Origin: Emergomyces orientalis
Taxonomy: Eukaryota > Ascomycota > Eurotiomycetes > Onygenales > Ajellomycetaceae
Assembly: GCA_002110485.1 (NCBI GenBank)
Contig: MOWL01000001.1
Span: forward strand, 2,145,570-2,209,569
Length of the DNA: 64,000 bases
Reading direction: 5' to 3'
Part shown: positions 29,261-40,121 of the stretch, one piece after another
Numbering within the stretch: the first letter of the stretch is position 1
How the letters are laid out: every line of letters begins with the position of its first letter
Notes under the pieces: model-generated
The model's database searches: none
What the model was told of the DNA's origin: nothing
The model's input: only the letters and a program-made list of their open reading frames with translations
Position numbers and translations under genes: made by a program

Positions 29261-31519
29261 TCAGGCGCTACTCTGGACGTCTGACTCTGTCATGGAGATA
29301 TGCCCAGTCCAGCCACTACTAATACAGGGTCGTTTCGACCTGCCCACCTGATGCAGTGACCTTTTCAAGGAACCAACCCGCTTGTTCATCGGGCGCCTGT
29401 CTATGCCGGACCGGTGAAAGTCTATGATCAGGACCCGGCGCAGCTCGTCATTCCATAACATGTTGGCAGACCGTAGGTCTTTATGTATCACTCCCAGCAT
29501 GCGGATTTCCTTCTTCGACCTGGAAATCTCACGACTTAGCACTTCCTTGTCTTTGACGTTCTCTATACTTTCCCCCGCCCAACCCATGAGAAGCATATGG
29601 CGGATGTCCCCAGCACCATGGAGGAAAAGGAACAATTTCAAATCAATCGTCCCCAGAAATACAGGGACAGCAGAACCCTGTGCTTTCTGAAGAACCTGGT
29701 ATATGTCTGCTTCACGCGAGACAATTTTCCATAGCCCGGCTGTTGTCCCCTTTCCAACAAGAGTGTAGCCATATGCAGAACAAGTGATCTTGAAGGGTGC
29801 ACCATACGACCCACAAGTCCCAAATGGTGTGCAGTTATGATCGAGGTCACGATCGAGCTGTTCATTCAGTATTTGCACAAGCTTCCTTGCATTGATACAA
29901 TGTCGATCATCATTCTGGCCTCGCCGGTGGAGAGAAACATTAGGGCATTGATGGTCCAATTCACCTCCCTGTTGCAAACCCAATAAGCATCGCTGCGTAC
30001 AGTAACGTGCCGTGGGTCGGCTCTGGCCGCTTGATGGCCTAGGACCTGCTGGGCGCGCCGATGAACGCTGGCTGGGCGGGGAGGACATCACTTGGCTGAA
30101 GCCCCGCTTCCGGCCGTGCGCTGCTTGGTTAGAGTCGGAGTCGGAAGAACCCATATGATCACTCAGAGGCGAGGTATCCATTGGTGCACAGGTGGTTTGA
30201 GATCGGGTAGAAACTCGATGGCCGGGCTGTAATGGAGACGATGGTAGATGTTCAGAGGGCATATATTCCGAGCTTGCATATTCCGATCCTGGAGGAGTCT
30301 GTTGCAGCTCGTCATCGGGGATTTGCGACCGTGTAAAGTCAAAACTAGTCTTCCATATATGGAGCTGGGTTCTTGCAGCATTCCGCCACTTCTGGTCACG
30401 GATATCCGAGAGAAAGGACATCAGACAGAGACATAATATTCTGGCAATAGCTGTCTTTGGCTGATAAAAGACCCCAGGATTTTCTGAAATCACATCCATG
30501 TTTGGTTCACAGAGATAGTAATAGAGTGTACTAGGGTCGCTGTATGGAACACGAAGAAGAACGATAGCAAATCCATTAGTTATGTAGGAGTACTCCAGTC
30601 CAGCTTGGATCATGACATGATACTCCTGAACCAAAACTGAGCAAGTCAGCTGTTCCGCATTATATCTCAGCTTTTCATCCTTGTTCAGCTCATCACTCTT
30701 GGGGATTGTGTCTGACTGAACAATCTCTTCCCAGAGCTTCATCGATCGAAGACCCGCTCGGAGATTTTCAACCGAGAGCTTGTGTGGCGGCTTATACTCG
30801 ACTGTCGTAATCAAAGTATTGGTGGAATCGTTGATCCGATGAATACAGAATGAATCTGGTTTGGGATGTTTTGTTCTGGATTCATCAAGCAGCTGTGCAT
30901 CTGACTCTTCTGATGTCTGCAGAAGATTTTCATGATTTTCAAACATGATCCCATCTCCAAGTCGGAATCTCTCTCGGGCATGAGGTATTTTGCACAGCTC
31001 AGCTATGATATCATGGACATGATCTTCCACAGCGGTTCGCTCGTAGTGTTCCAGATCCTTTTCACTTTGTAGTTTTCGGCTAGAATACCGCCGACCAAGT
31101 CCCTCTAGCTCAAGAAGAGATGTGAATAGCCGAGGTGCGTCTTTTCCAGCTGGTTGGAGGTAAGTGGAAACCGAATCATAAATTTCTTGCAGTTGAACCG
31201 GACAACTTGACCAATGGCGAAGGCTCGTTGGGCAGTACTTCCCAGTGGGAGGTGGAATACTCCCCTTCGTGGAGCGGGATGGCGTTCCAGCCTGCAAAGG
31301 CCGGGAGAATGAATCGTGACAACCTTTGATGAGCTCTCCGAGTGTTGTCGGCTGGCTGCGCACCTTTACCTCTGCCTCTCGCTCTTCTGCCTGCCTTCTC
31401 AATTCTTCTGCCTCCCTTCGCCACACTGCTTCCCGTGCCCCTCGCTCTTCTGCTTGCCTTCGTTCCGCTTCCGCTCTAAGGAAGAGAGCCTTGTAATCTG
31501 GTGAGCTGTAATCGGCCAT
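29261..31519 (-). CDS. Kinase-like protein with N-terminal coiled coil (752 residues)
   Basis: Single-exon gene starting at ATG 31519. Residues about 1-60 form a charged Glu/Arg/Ala coiled coil (AEAERRQAEERGAREAVW). The middle contains a conserved fungal region (TLITTVEYKPPHKL), followed by a Ser/Pro-rich linker and a region around ARYCTQRCLLGLQQGGELD. The C-terminal part has kinase-like motifs IHKDLRSANMLWN (catalytic loop, HKD) and VLIIDFHRS (DFH in place of DFG). These fungal proteins resemble small eukaryotic-like kinases fused to a large N-terminal module. A truncated copy of its 5' coding end lies upstream at 31979-32110. Substrate and role unknown. Confidence 0.7.
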   Translation of the reverse strand: MADYSSPDYKALFLRAEAERRQAEERGAREAVWRREAEELRRQAEEREAEVKVRSQPTTLGELIKGCHDSFSRPLQAGTPSRSTKGSIPPPTGKYCPTSLRHWSSCPVQLQEIYDSVSTYLQPAGKDAPRLFTSLLELEGLGRRYSSRKLQSEKDLEHYERTAVEDHVHDIIAELCKIPHARERFRLGDGIMFENHENLLQTSEESDAQLLDESRTKHPKPDSFCIHRINDSTNTLITTVEYKPPHKLSVENLRAGLRSMKLWEEIVQSDTIPKSDELNKDEKLRYNAEQLTCSVLVQEYHVMIQAGLEYSYITNGFAIVLLRVPYSDPSTLYYYLCEPNMDVISENPGVFYQPKTAIARILCLCLMSFLSDIRDQKWRNAARTQLHIWKTSFDFTRSQIPDDELQQTPPGSEYASSEYMPSEHLPSSPLQPGHRVSTRSQTTCAPMDTSPLSDHMGSSDSDSNQAAHGRKRGFSQVMSSPPSQRSSARPAGPRPSSGQSRPTARYCTQRCLLGLQQGGELDHQCPNVSLHRRGQNDDRHCINARKLVQILNEQLDRDLDHNCTPFGTCGSYGAPFKITCSAYGYTLVGKGTTAGLWKIVSREADIYQVLQKAQGSAVPVFLGTIDLKLFLFLHGAGDIRHMLLMGWAGESIENVKDKEVLSREISRSKKEIRMLGVIHKDLRSANMLWNDELRRVLIIDFHRSGIDRRPMNKRVGSLKRSLHQVGRSKRPCISSGWTGHISMTESDVQSSA

Positions 31520-31881
31520 TAGAGACGGATAAAAGAGTTATATCAAAAAAAATTAAAATTGGGTACCAGGAATTTAGTGGCTAGAAGCGATATTCCTGAG
31601 GTGGTCAGAACAGGAGACGAGATATAGTGCCAGCCGTGTCGCCCAAAATAACACGGATCAACGTTTACCCGCGCCAAACGTCATAGTGATACGGCATCAA
31701 TGTTCAAGTCTTATCTATTCCGTTTTGCACAACCCCGGAGGCAGCCCGCTTTGCCGACTTATACTTGTAGTCAAAAATTAATGGTTGATATATGTTTGAA
31801 TGGGGTCGGATGCGATATTACTTTAACACGAACTTCCTCCCAGCCACTACAGTGTTGGAGATCACCCTGATGGCTTCTAGG

Positions 31882-32573
31882 ATATATAAGAGTAGACTTA
31901 TAATGTAAATGATGGGAGGATTCTCTACAATTTCTATGAATCGTGACCAAAGGGATATGGAAGCGCATCGCATATTCCGGGTGTTGTCGGCTGGCTGCGC
32001 ACTTTTACCTCTGCCTCTCGCTCTTCTGCCTGCATTCTCAATTCTTCTGCCTCCCTTCGCCACACTGCTTCCCGTGCCCCTCGCTCTTCTGCCTGCCTTC
32101 TCAATTCTTCATGACGATTGATCGGCATGCTGTGATTGATCGCCGGGATTGGTGATGGATGATGTACAGCTTCAAGATGCGGAAAATAACCCAGACATTG
32201 TAAACTAATGCAGATTCAGTGTATATGTTGATAGCGTATTGTAGCATGACTTTTTGTTTGTGTTTTGATATAGCATGCATTTGAGTAAGAGTGAGGATGG
32301 CCATGATTTGTGAGAACCGCAATTCCTTTTATTATATATATATATATCTATTGTACAAAGCCAGTTCTCTAGGCTCCGTAGATATTCTAACGCCAGTTTC
32401 TCCCGAGCGCGACCCCGCTTAAGAAGTGCAGGTAAACTATAAAATACAGCTAGAGCAATTGTATTGAGATTGAAATAAAAAAATATAAGAGTAGACTTAC
32501 AATGTAAATGGACGGATTATCTACAATTTTATGGATCAAGAGCAAAAAGATATGGAAGCGCATCGCATATTCC
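31882..32573. repeat. About 95-bp direct repeat (31882-31978 and 32482-32573)
   Basis: Both copies share ATAAGAGTAGACTTA, GTAAATG, TCTACAATTT and GATATGGAAGCGCATCGC-type blocks with scattered differences. The first copy joins directly to a duplicated coding fragment at 31979, so the repeats bracket a local rearrangement. Sequence between them is otherwise unremarkable except an AT dinucleotide run at about 32332-32349. Confidence 0.65.
31979..32110 (-). pseudogene. Duplicated coiled-coil fragment of the neighbouring kinase-like gene
   Basis: On the minus strand it encodes EELRRQAEERGAREAVWR and AEEREAEVKVRSQPTT, nearly identical to the N-terminal coiled coil of the 752-residue protein, then breaks off. 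It has no kinase domain. It arose by local duplication of about 130 bases. Confidence 0.75.
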
Positions 32574-32851
32574 AGTTCTCTGCATCACACCGCGGTTTGG
32601 GGTGTGTTTGGGAGAAGATGTGGGTTGGTTTAAATGAGAGAATGTATCGACAGCTACTCCGATCACGCTGTCCTCGGGACTAATACATTTGATGTAAACC
32701 CCTTTAAATTCTTTGAAGTTTCAAATGGATTCGCTGATCGTGTGTGACCTTTGTCATAGATAGTATAGTGTGCATATATGGCTATCTAAACTAACTAGTG
32801 TAAAATGAGTGACACGTGACTACGGTAGCCCTAGTATCTGTTGGCAGGATG

Positions 32852-32953
32852 TGTTAGGTAATACTAGGGCTACCCGGGTCACATGCCCCACACACATATA
32901 TATATTTTAGCTAGCTAGGTAGTTCAATATGATAGGCTTGATGCACTCTATGA
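32852..32953 (+). repeat. Solo copia LTR with target duplication
   Basis: 102 bp, same length and nearly the same sequence as the LTRs of the complete copia element (a few substitutions, for example TAATACT for TGATACT), flanked by GGATG on both sides (32847-32851, 32954-32958). LTR-LTR recombination of a former full copy explains it. Confidence 0.92.
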
Positions 32954-33376
32954 GGATGCCCTTAGTAGACCACGTGACCCGCACTCCGATATGAGAGAGC
33001 TGTGCCCGCTAGATAGTACAATCAACCAACCTTCCACCTCCATCAGTATCATCCAACACTTTGACTAGAGGTCACGTGAATTTATTGAAATCAAGACGTA
33101 ATCATGGAAGTGAATGGAACAAGACGGAAACAATTCAGCCACTGCCAAGCCCAGTGCATGGATATCTTTTGTTTGGCCTGTCGGGTCGACGGCGACTAGC
33201 GTTGCGTCATCCTCTCTTGAAGGAAAAACTATTTCCCTCTTAACCCCTCCTTCAGAAATTTTTTTCGCAGTAAACTAGAGCAGCACGATTATGGTTTTCA
33301 AATCACGCCCACAACCCGAGAAATAAACAGAGCCAGTGAAAATCTGAGAACGAGGTCAGCCTTTTTTATAACCCTA

Positions 33377-33993
33377 ATGTCTACAAACCATGACATACAG
33401 CAAGTGGTCGGACCAGAGAACAGCGATAAGCAACAGCACGAACAACAAAGCCGACAGATACATCAGGCAGTGGATGCGAAAGTCGCGAATGAAGCCGAAC
33501 GTATCACAAGAAACCGTGAACAAGGCCTTCACACCGAAAGCAAAGATGAAGATGGCAGATATCGCCCCTTTCGCATCTTAGAACCGGATAAATTCGTTGA
33601 GAATATCGTTGTTTTATGGTTCAAGGTAGGCTTACACCAGTCATTCAAACCCTCTCAGAGTGACTAATTGTCTCAAAGGATAGTTCGAACATTGAACGGG
33701 TGGCAAAGCTATTCAATAGGAGGGTTAGTTCAGATCGCACGAGCCATCTCCTACAATGGTTCCTCGTATCTCTCGTGCGCATGCCCAAACCCGGTACTTT
33801 GCTGGGAATGTCTCCAGACGACAAAACTAAAATCGTGGTGTGGATAGCTCTTGGGAAGCTCGGGCCGGAAAATGGAATGTTTTCCGGTGTTGAGATGGCA
33901 AGTGGCCAGGACCTGAGTGTGGATGGACGTGAACATATAACATTTTCTGGAATTGGAGGAGGGTTGGCTGTGCTACTGCTGTTGAGCATATAG
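33377..33993 (+). CDS. Uncharacterised 187-residue protein, two exons
   Basis: Exon 1 33377-33625, a 53-bp intron (33626-33678, GTAGGC...CTAAT...AAAG) and exon 2 33679-33993 join in frame. The N-terminus is hydrophilic and Gln-rich (DKQQHEQQSRQIHQ); the central part FNRRVSSDRTSHLLQWFLVS looks globular; the last 14 residues (GIGGGLAVLLLLSI) are hydrophobic, possibly a tail anchor. Its 3' end overlaps the convergent gene on the other strand by 21 bases. No family recognised. Confidence 0.5.
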
Positions 33994-35964
33994 CATAGGC
34001 TGGATTTCAAGAGGCCCTTTACGCCTGGACAGGACAGTTAACTCAAAGCCATTTTGCGTTGGTGGCAATGGAGTGGACTCAAATGTTTGATGGGTGTTTG
34101 AAGCTTGATAAGGCATCGGAGATGAATTGATGTTGTGCTGACCAATAGCCTGACTAAAGAGTGAGAAGTCGGGCCGCCTTTCTGTCGGTGGGAGTGGGTT
34201 TGGAACCGTGTCCATGCCAATGTCATTGAATTGATCATCCCCAAAGAGTGAGGAGAAATCTGCCCGTCTTTCTGCCGGTGGGAGTGGGTTTGGAACCGTC
34301 TCCATGCCAATGTCATTGAATTGATCATCCCCAAAGAGTGAGGAGAAATCTGCCCGTCTTTCTGCCGGTGGGAGTGGGTTTGGAACCGTCTCCATGCCAA
34401 TGTCATTGAATTGATCATCCCCAAAGAGTGAGGAGAAATCTGCCCGTCTTTCTGCCGGTGGGAGTGGGTTTGGAACCGTGTCCATGCCAATGTCATTGAA
34501 TTGATAATCCCTAAAGGAGAAGTCTGCCCGTCTTTCCATCGGCGGAAGTGGGTTTGGCAATTGGTTATGTTCATCCAGTTCATTCATTTCGCCAATGTGT
34601 TGATATTCGTTTCTCGATCTAGCAATTGCATTTTCTGAACTTCCCATTGGTCCCTGTGTCTTTCCAGGACTGAACCGTTGGTCGGTTATGTGTCCTAGTA
34701 GGCCTAGCGTATCCCGATCCGCCGCAGGATTAAATGTGTGATCGAGACGGCGTCGTTTTAGCCCACTCGTTTCATCATCTCGTAAAACAATCTTTCCTGC
34801 CGTAAGGTCTTCTTTGTTGAAGTAGCGAAACAACACGCTCATGAGTCTTCCCTGACCCCGGGAAAGCTCCTTATAAGACCATCCAATTTTCAGAAGGCCA
34901 TCGATTATAAGTTCCCCGCATTCAAGGTCACGGTTTTGGAAGCTCCTCTTTAGAAAGGGAAAAGTTTTATCTCGAAAATCAACTATGCATTCTGGGTCGC
35001 CCGCTTTCAGAGACCTCTCCCACCTAACTAACCAATTAGCGAATGTATACTACCAACACATGGTTACCAGCACGAACTCACGTTGTTGCTGTGCCATTAA
35101 GAAATAGCACATTGCCCGGACCGGCAATTTCGAGTAGTTTAAGATAATGACGACCTCGAGCTAGGTCAAATTTGACGCTGTCGATGCTCCTTTTCACTCC
35201 GTGCGCATATTGATGTAGGGCGATAGTTGCTTTCCCCATACCTGGATCTAATTCAAAATCTTCAACTTGACACCGTTTCTCCTCAATATGATGATGCCTA
35301 TAGAGAAGGATGAGACGCCTGGCGGCAGTATTTCTAGCCTCGCGTTGCTCAATTCTTTCAGCACCCTCTTCAAGTCGACAATTTGGTTCGGTATTAGGTT
35401 TATCTGGGAATATTTCATCATTGCTCCCCCAGAAACAGTCAGTAGAGCCTTTATTGTGAACAGGCTCGGCTTTAACAAACCGTGTTGAGGCTACAACAAG
35501 AAGGTTAAGGCGTTTTGTATTCTTAATTCCCTTCTCTTTTGTGAAATATTCACGAGCAATATGTTCCAGATCATTTTGGGAAAGTCGTCGAAAGGTCTCT
35601 GGGCTGAAAGGAGGCTGAGGTTTAGGCAAGGAAGATTCGGGTGAAGAGCGCGAAGGGCCCTGTATTGAAGGCCGCGGTGGAGGAAGCGAAGGAATGACTG
35701 GAGAAAGCGGAGGTTGTAGAGAAGGAAGCAGACAATCTAATCGAGTAGGCTGTGAGGCAGGAAAGGACCGACACACTTCAGCCAGGTGTTGGAGCAGTTT
35801 CAAAGAATCGTTCAACGGCCCACGAGCGAAGAACGCTTTGAAGAGCTGCAATAATGGCTATTCTCCATTAGCTTATTCCTAAGGAATAGTTTACTTATTA
35901 TTACCTCTGATTGAAGAATATCTGAAGGTTTCATAAAACACACAGCATGATCAAGCGAAGGCAT
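33973..35964 (-). CDS. Uncharacterised 624-residue protein with 30-residue tandem repeats
   Basis: Exons 35905-35964, 35082-35845 and 33973-35023 join exactly in frame; introns of 59 and 58 bp have GTAATA/GTGAGT donors and CAG/TAG acceptors. The N-terminal half has a Pro/Ser-rich stretch (LPPPRPSIQGPSRSS), then a globular region with FRRLSQNDLEHIAREYF and LARGRHYLKLLEIAG, followed by CGELIIDGLLKIGWSYKEL. The C-terminal part carries four to five tandem copies of a 30-residue unit with NPLPPAERRADFSSLFG, nearly identical at DNA level. No known family recognised. A perfect 25-bp hairpin lies about 100 bases upstream of its ATG. Confidence 0.6.
34175..34555. repeat. 90-bp coding tandem repeat
   Basis: Units starting near 34181, 34271, 34361 and 34451, plus a shorter diverged one near 34531, each with TCTGCCGGTGGGAGTGGG-type starts. 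Internal copies are almost identical while the outer ones differ slightly, as expected for ongoing unit exchange. Length is a multiple of three, so copy-number change keeps the reading frame. Confidence 0.9.
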
Positions 35965-36059
35965 TTTGACGGATTGGATAGTGAGTGAAGTTGATGGGGC
36001 AAAAAGCAACAGTGGATGTGGGTGGTCTGCTAATCTGGGGGCTAGAACTAAAAGCTAAT

Positions 36060-36113
36060 TAGGAATAGTGGTCTTTCCGATAGCACCTGCTATCGGAAAG
36101 ACCACTATTCCTA
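36060..36113. repeat. 25-bp perfect hairpin with 4-nt loop
   Basis: Stem arms 36060-36084 and 36089-36113 are perfectly complementary; the loop is ACCT. It lies upstream of the 624-residue gene (ATG 35964) and is not part of any recognised element. Confidence 0.92.
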
Positions 36114-36474
36114 TTTGAACTTGGCATGGCCAAGGTGGCTAACGGAAATGTGTTAGTGATGTGATGTTTGTTGTCAAAGACAGGACTAGCCGCGCCACGA
36201 CGGTCCAGACTGTCGATCGAGATGACTGCGCGGCTTAATATAGGCCCAATGCTGGCCCTTTGCAGAGAACGGGAAAATTTTCTCATGGATCTTTTCCTAA
36301 ACACAGCGTTCAATTTTATTCTCGCATATGATTCGGATGACAACTTCACGTCATAATGCATGGCTGGACTGGTGGTGGTATGAAGCCGGCCGCTGTGATG
36401 GATCCGAAAATGGTTCAACCTTTCGCCAATGCTTCAGAGCATGGTCCGTGCAGTTGATATACTCATCGGCTAAG

Positions 36475-36900
36475 CTATTTGTGCCGTCGGATCATTCTAC
36501 CATTATCATAGCTCTTGATAGTTTCCGCCCTATCTTTCATGATCAGGAGTCTAATACCAACTGTGTCATGATGGCATAGACTTCCGAAAAAGGTGATATT
36601 ATGCCTGAAAATGAGCCTTTTGGATTTCTTTTGACCAATAAGGACAGCATTAACAGTCATCACAGCGTGGTCGATGCCGCTGTTGAACTCATCACCCAGG
36701 CTATTGCAGTACATGTGGATGGTGGCTGCCACAGCAAAGCCCGAGGGCACGAAGGCGAGTACGATATACATGCCCAGCTTGAGCGTGCCATCCTCCTGCA
36801 AGGGGATCACTACCTTGATACTAATCGAGGCCAAACTTTGCACCTCACTGCTTTTAACTATAAGAGATGCTTCACCGCTCGCTCGTTGCCTTGTTCGAAT
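36475..36900 (-). pseudogene. Gene relic with a diverged inverted copy at 41385-41550
   Basis: Minus-strand frame reads EASLIVKSSEVQSLASISIK, then VVIPLQEDGTLKLGMYIVLA, FVPSGFAVAATIHMYCNSLG and DEFNSGIDHAVMTVNAVLIG. The region 36800-36900 aligns with 41385-41470 on the plus strand; many differences fall at third codon positions of this frame, so it was once coding. No start or complete gene can be built. Family not recognised. Confidence 0.45.
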
Positions 36901-37740
36901 ATGGACTGCTCATCCACGTTGGTTCGCACTCGGATTATTGCCTTACATGCAAGGAAAAAATTTGCTCCCGTCGTTGCATGCGAAGTTCTTACTATTATCA
37001 TACAGGGTTGACATTATTCCTTTGCGAGATCGAGTGGCTATCGATACTTCAGATTGCCATTTAGGCTAGCTCACCTATCTTACCCTGTCGCCTACATTCA
37101 CCAAGAAAATCGTCCTGCTCTAGTCATGGGTTGTTTCCCTTTCGTTCCAAGCCTTGATAGGGCCATAGCGATGATAAAGAACGGAGTGTGTTTTGGCACC
37201 GGGGCCACATCGATGACCGGAGAAAGCTATACACAAGTAGACGAGGTTCGGACAACTCTCCCCGAATCAATTTTTGCTGTGGTGGTCTAACAGTAATTTC
37301 CAGAAAATTAAGGCGGTGACCTCAATTTACTATCCGAACTTGCCGACCTTGACAGAGGGGACATTTACTGTAATACGTGAGGGACGCGAGGGGCACTATC
37401 AGCAGGATCTGCGATACGATGAATTGATTGCTCGTAGCGATGGGGTTACTGCTCTTCGATTGTACATGCCAAATTGGACTGCTGTTTTTAAGTAAACAGT
37501 ATTAGCCCTTCCTTCAAATTCTTGTCTAATGCTATCATAGTTTACCCGCTTTTGGTGCCTTGTGATAGGATTATGAATAGACATGTGGAGGATAAATGAA
37601 AGCTGTGATTCATGTCAGTGTTGTATATAGTTTCTCAGTTCTCCTGTACAGTCCTTTATCTCCGGGTGGCTTTGTTTTATTTATCTTTTCTTTCTCCGCA
37701 AGTCTGATCACCTGTCATCAATTCACACTCTCAACTATCA
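36901..37740. other. Region without supported gene
   Basis: Short frames on the plus strand (for example around 37054-37290 and 37274-37495) have protein-like composition but no recognisable domain or splice pattern. The last part is the upstream region of the BCS1-like gene. Confidence 0.3.
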
Positions 37741-39090
37741 TGGACCAGGCACCAAGCCTCGTTGGCTCTCTTTTGAATACTATATTTCCTGGATCAATAT
37801 TTATTGACGCGTTCCGCAGAGCTCCCAACCTGGGCCTTCTTTCCCATATTCTGATTGTTGGATGTGCATTTGTTTATGTCTGTCTCTGGGTATATGATGG
37901 AATCTGGACATTTTGTGCTGTGGAGGTTGAAATTGAACCGTGCAGCGAGGAGCATGAACATCTAACCACCTTTCTGGAATCTTGGGTTACCAGATGCCTG
38001 TCTCGGAGGGTTAGAAGTGAGCAATGGAGTGGAGAGCATGCGCCTGAGAAGACAGACGTGTGGGACTGGAAAATCATTGGAGCATTTCGGGAATATCGAT
38101 TTCGACCCAACAGAATTTGTTTATTCCTATTCGAGGGCTCAATATTTCAGTTTCAGCGGACGGAAAGAAGCTTTGAGTTCCACTTCAAGGAGCACTATAG
38201 TCTGAGAGTGTTAGACTGGTCCTGCAAGCCAATTGAAAAACTGCTTGTGGAAGCCAGGTCACGTCACATATTCAAGACCAAATCCAAAATTACAATTTTC
38301 AGTCCAGGAGGCAAGCTTGTTCGCCAGACTAAGATTCCATGGCAGCCTGTCAAAAGGACGAGTCGTCGGTCGCTCGAAAGTATCGCCCTGGAAAAGGGAC
38401 AGAAGGAAGATGTTTGCAATGATATGTGCAGATTTCTCAACACTAAGTCAGCATATTGGAAAACAGAGAGACCGTCGTGGTTATCTATTCAATGGCCCCC
38501 CTGGAACTGGCAAAACCAGTCTTGCGCAAACTTTGGCGGGCAAATTTGGTCTGGATATTTACTTGTTGAGCTTGACAGGTCAAAACATGACCGATGATGA
38601 ACTCCAGCAGCTTTGTAGCCAGCTACCTGACTACCCTTGTGTCCTTCTCATCGAGGATATTGACAGTGCTGGAATCAACCGCGAGAAAACACAAGCCATA
38701 CAACAAGAGGACAGCACTAGGCAAAACAACCAGATATCACTCTCCGGGCTCTTGAACGCGATCGACGGTGTCTTATCATCTGATGGGAGAGTCTTGATCA
38801 TGACCACAAACTGCAGAGATCAACTTGATGCAGCACTTATCCGTCCAGGACGTGTGGACAAGGAAGTGGAATTTACACTGGCATCAGAGGAGCAAATAAA
38901 ATCGATTTTCCAGCATATGTACACATACACCAACGAAGACCACATCAACCTTGTAGATATGGCTGCTGAGTTCGCCAAGCTAGTTCCCGATTGCCAGTAT
39001 AGCCCGGCGGACATCCAGAACTATCTGTGGAATAAGGACCCGAAGAGTGCGGTTACAGGAGCTCAAGAGCAATTCCCAACTAGAGTGTGA
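37741..39090 (+). pseudogene. BCS1-like AAA ATPase with a frameshift
   Basis: ATG 37741 opens a protein with an N-terminal hydrophobic helix (HILIVGCAFVYVCLWVY), then a BCS1 N-terminal-like region and AAA+ core. The frame changes at about 38475, just before Walker A: the first frame reads through KSAYWKTERP, the second continues RRGYLFNGPPGTGKTS. Compared with the intact relative at 42126 the junction lacks a few bases. Downstream motifs are intact: LLIEDIDSA (Walker B), LIMTTN (sensor 1), RPGRVD (arginine finger). Mitochondrial BCS1 is a membrane AAA translocase; these fungal paralogues are often linked to self/non-self or NLR-like genes, but the function here is unknown. A sequencing error at one site remains possible. 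Confidence 0.75.
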
Positions 39091-40121
39091 GCCTCACAAT
39101 TGAATTACACTATTTTTGTACTTTCTGTCTGTTGTTTGTTTGTTATTGTCTTTCTATCCTCTCTCTTGTTTGTCGATCTTGTGGATTCACTACTGTTCCT
39201 CGCAAAACAATAGCACGGCTCCCTATTATCTTGGTAGCAGCCATTACAATAGATTATGTGGCCAAATTTGAGTTAATAGAGGCATTAAAGAAGCCTAGCC
39301 TCGCTGTTGCTGTCACTATCCATAAACAAACACGATGTCTATAGTCCCAATTTCCCAAAGTTTGGTATACATATCAAGCAGCTGGCTTTTCAGCACCCTG
39401 CTTTTGCAGAAATAGCCGCACAAAGTCACAAAGTTGAGAAAGTGATTGAGTCGGATTTACAAGGATGGCTGCAAGATTTTTGTATGCTGTAAAAGGTAGA
39501 AGCCAGTAAATATTTTACCTCTTTCCGCTTCTTGTTCACCAGGTGTCTGATTTCCGAGGCTGGTTGGGAAGGAGGAGGGTTTCCAAAATCCTCAGAGTGG
39601 AAAGAATAAATAGAGAGTTCCCATATGAGCAGCGTTCATTGTAAATATCCTTGCCCCTACTCGTGGTAGGGTCCCTAGGACTAAAAGAAGTAGTAAATAT
39701 GGAAATTTAAGCAAAAAAGACAGGAAGATAGCTGCTTGATACCCTCAGCCCTCGCTCCCGTGGCTTTGTTGTTTATTGGGTAATGAAAGGCCATGCAAAT
39801 ATCAACTCCAGCAGGGCGAAGTACTATATAAACTCAGAAGAAATTCTGTCCAAACACAATGCTTGCTCTGCCATCTAATTTACCTCTGAATTCCCCGGGC
39901 GCAAGACAGCCAACAGCTTGTTCAATACATCAGTGAAGATGGCATTGTAGAACTTTCACTGGCTGTTCGACCTGCAAAGAAAGACATGTCAGATGTGGTG
40001 AAGCAGCACCGGCCCACCACAATTGCATTAAAAGGGGCTTGTACTGTGATGGTGCTTCGTTGACCCCAGCCAGATAGAGTCTGGCTTTGCAGAGAGAAAG
40101 TATAAAGCTTTTAGAAGAGAA
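39091..40121. other. Intergenic, nothing recognised
   Basis: About 1 kb with T-rich downstream sequence of the ATPase and no recognisable gene. Confidence 0.35.

Noticed and set aside
31934..32128. Independent small gene in the duplicated coiled-coil segment
   Set aside because: Sequence is a truncated copy of the neighbouring gene's 5' end with no own start context or downstream domain.
37054..37290. P-type ATPase remnant (MTGES-like motif)
   Set aside because: Only a five-residue match; no phosphorylation motif or membrane segments nearby.
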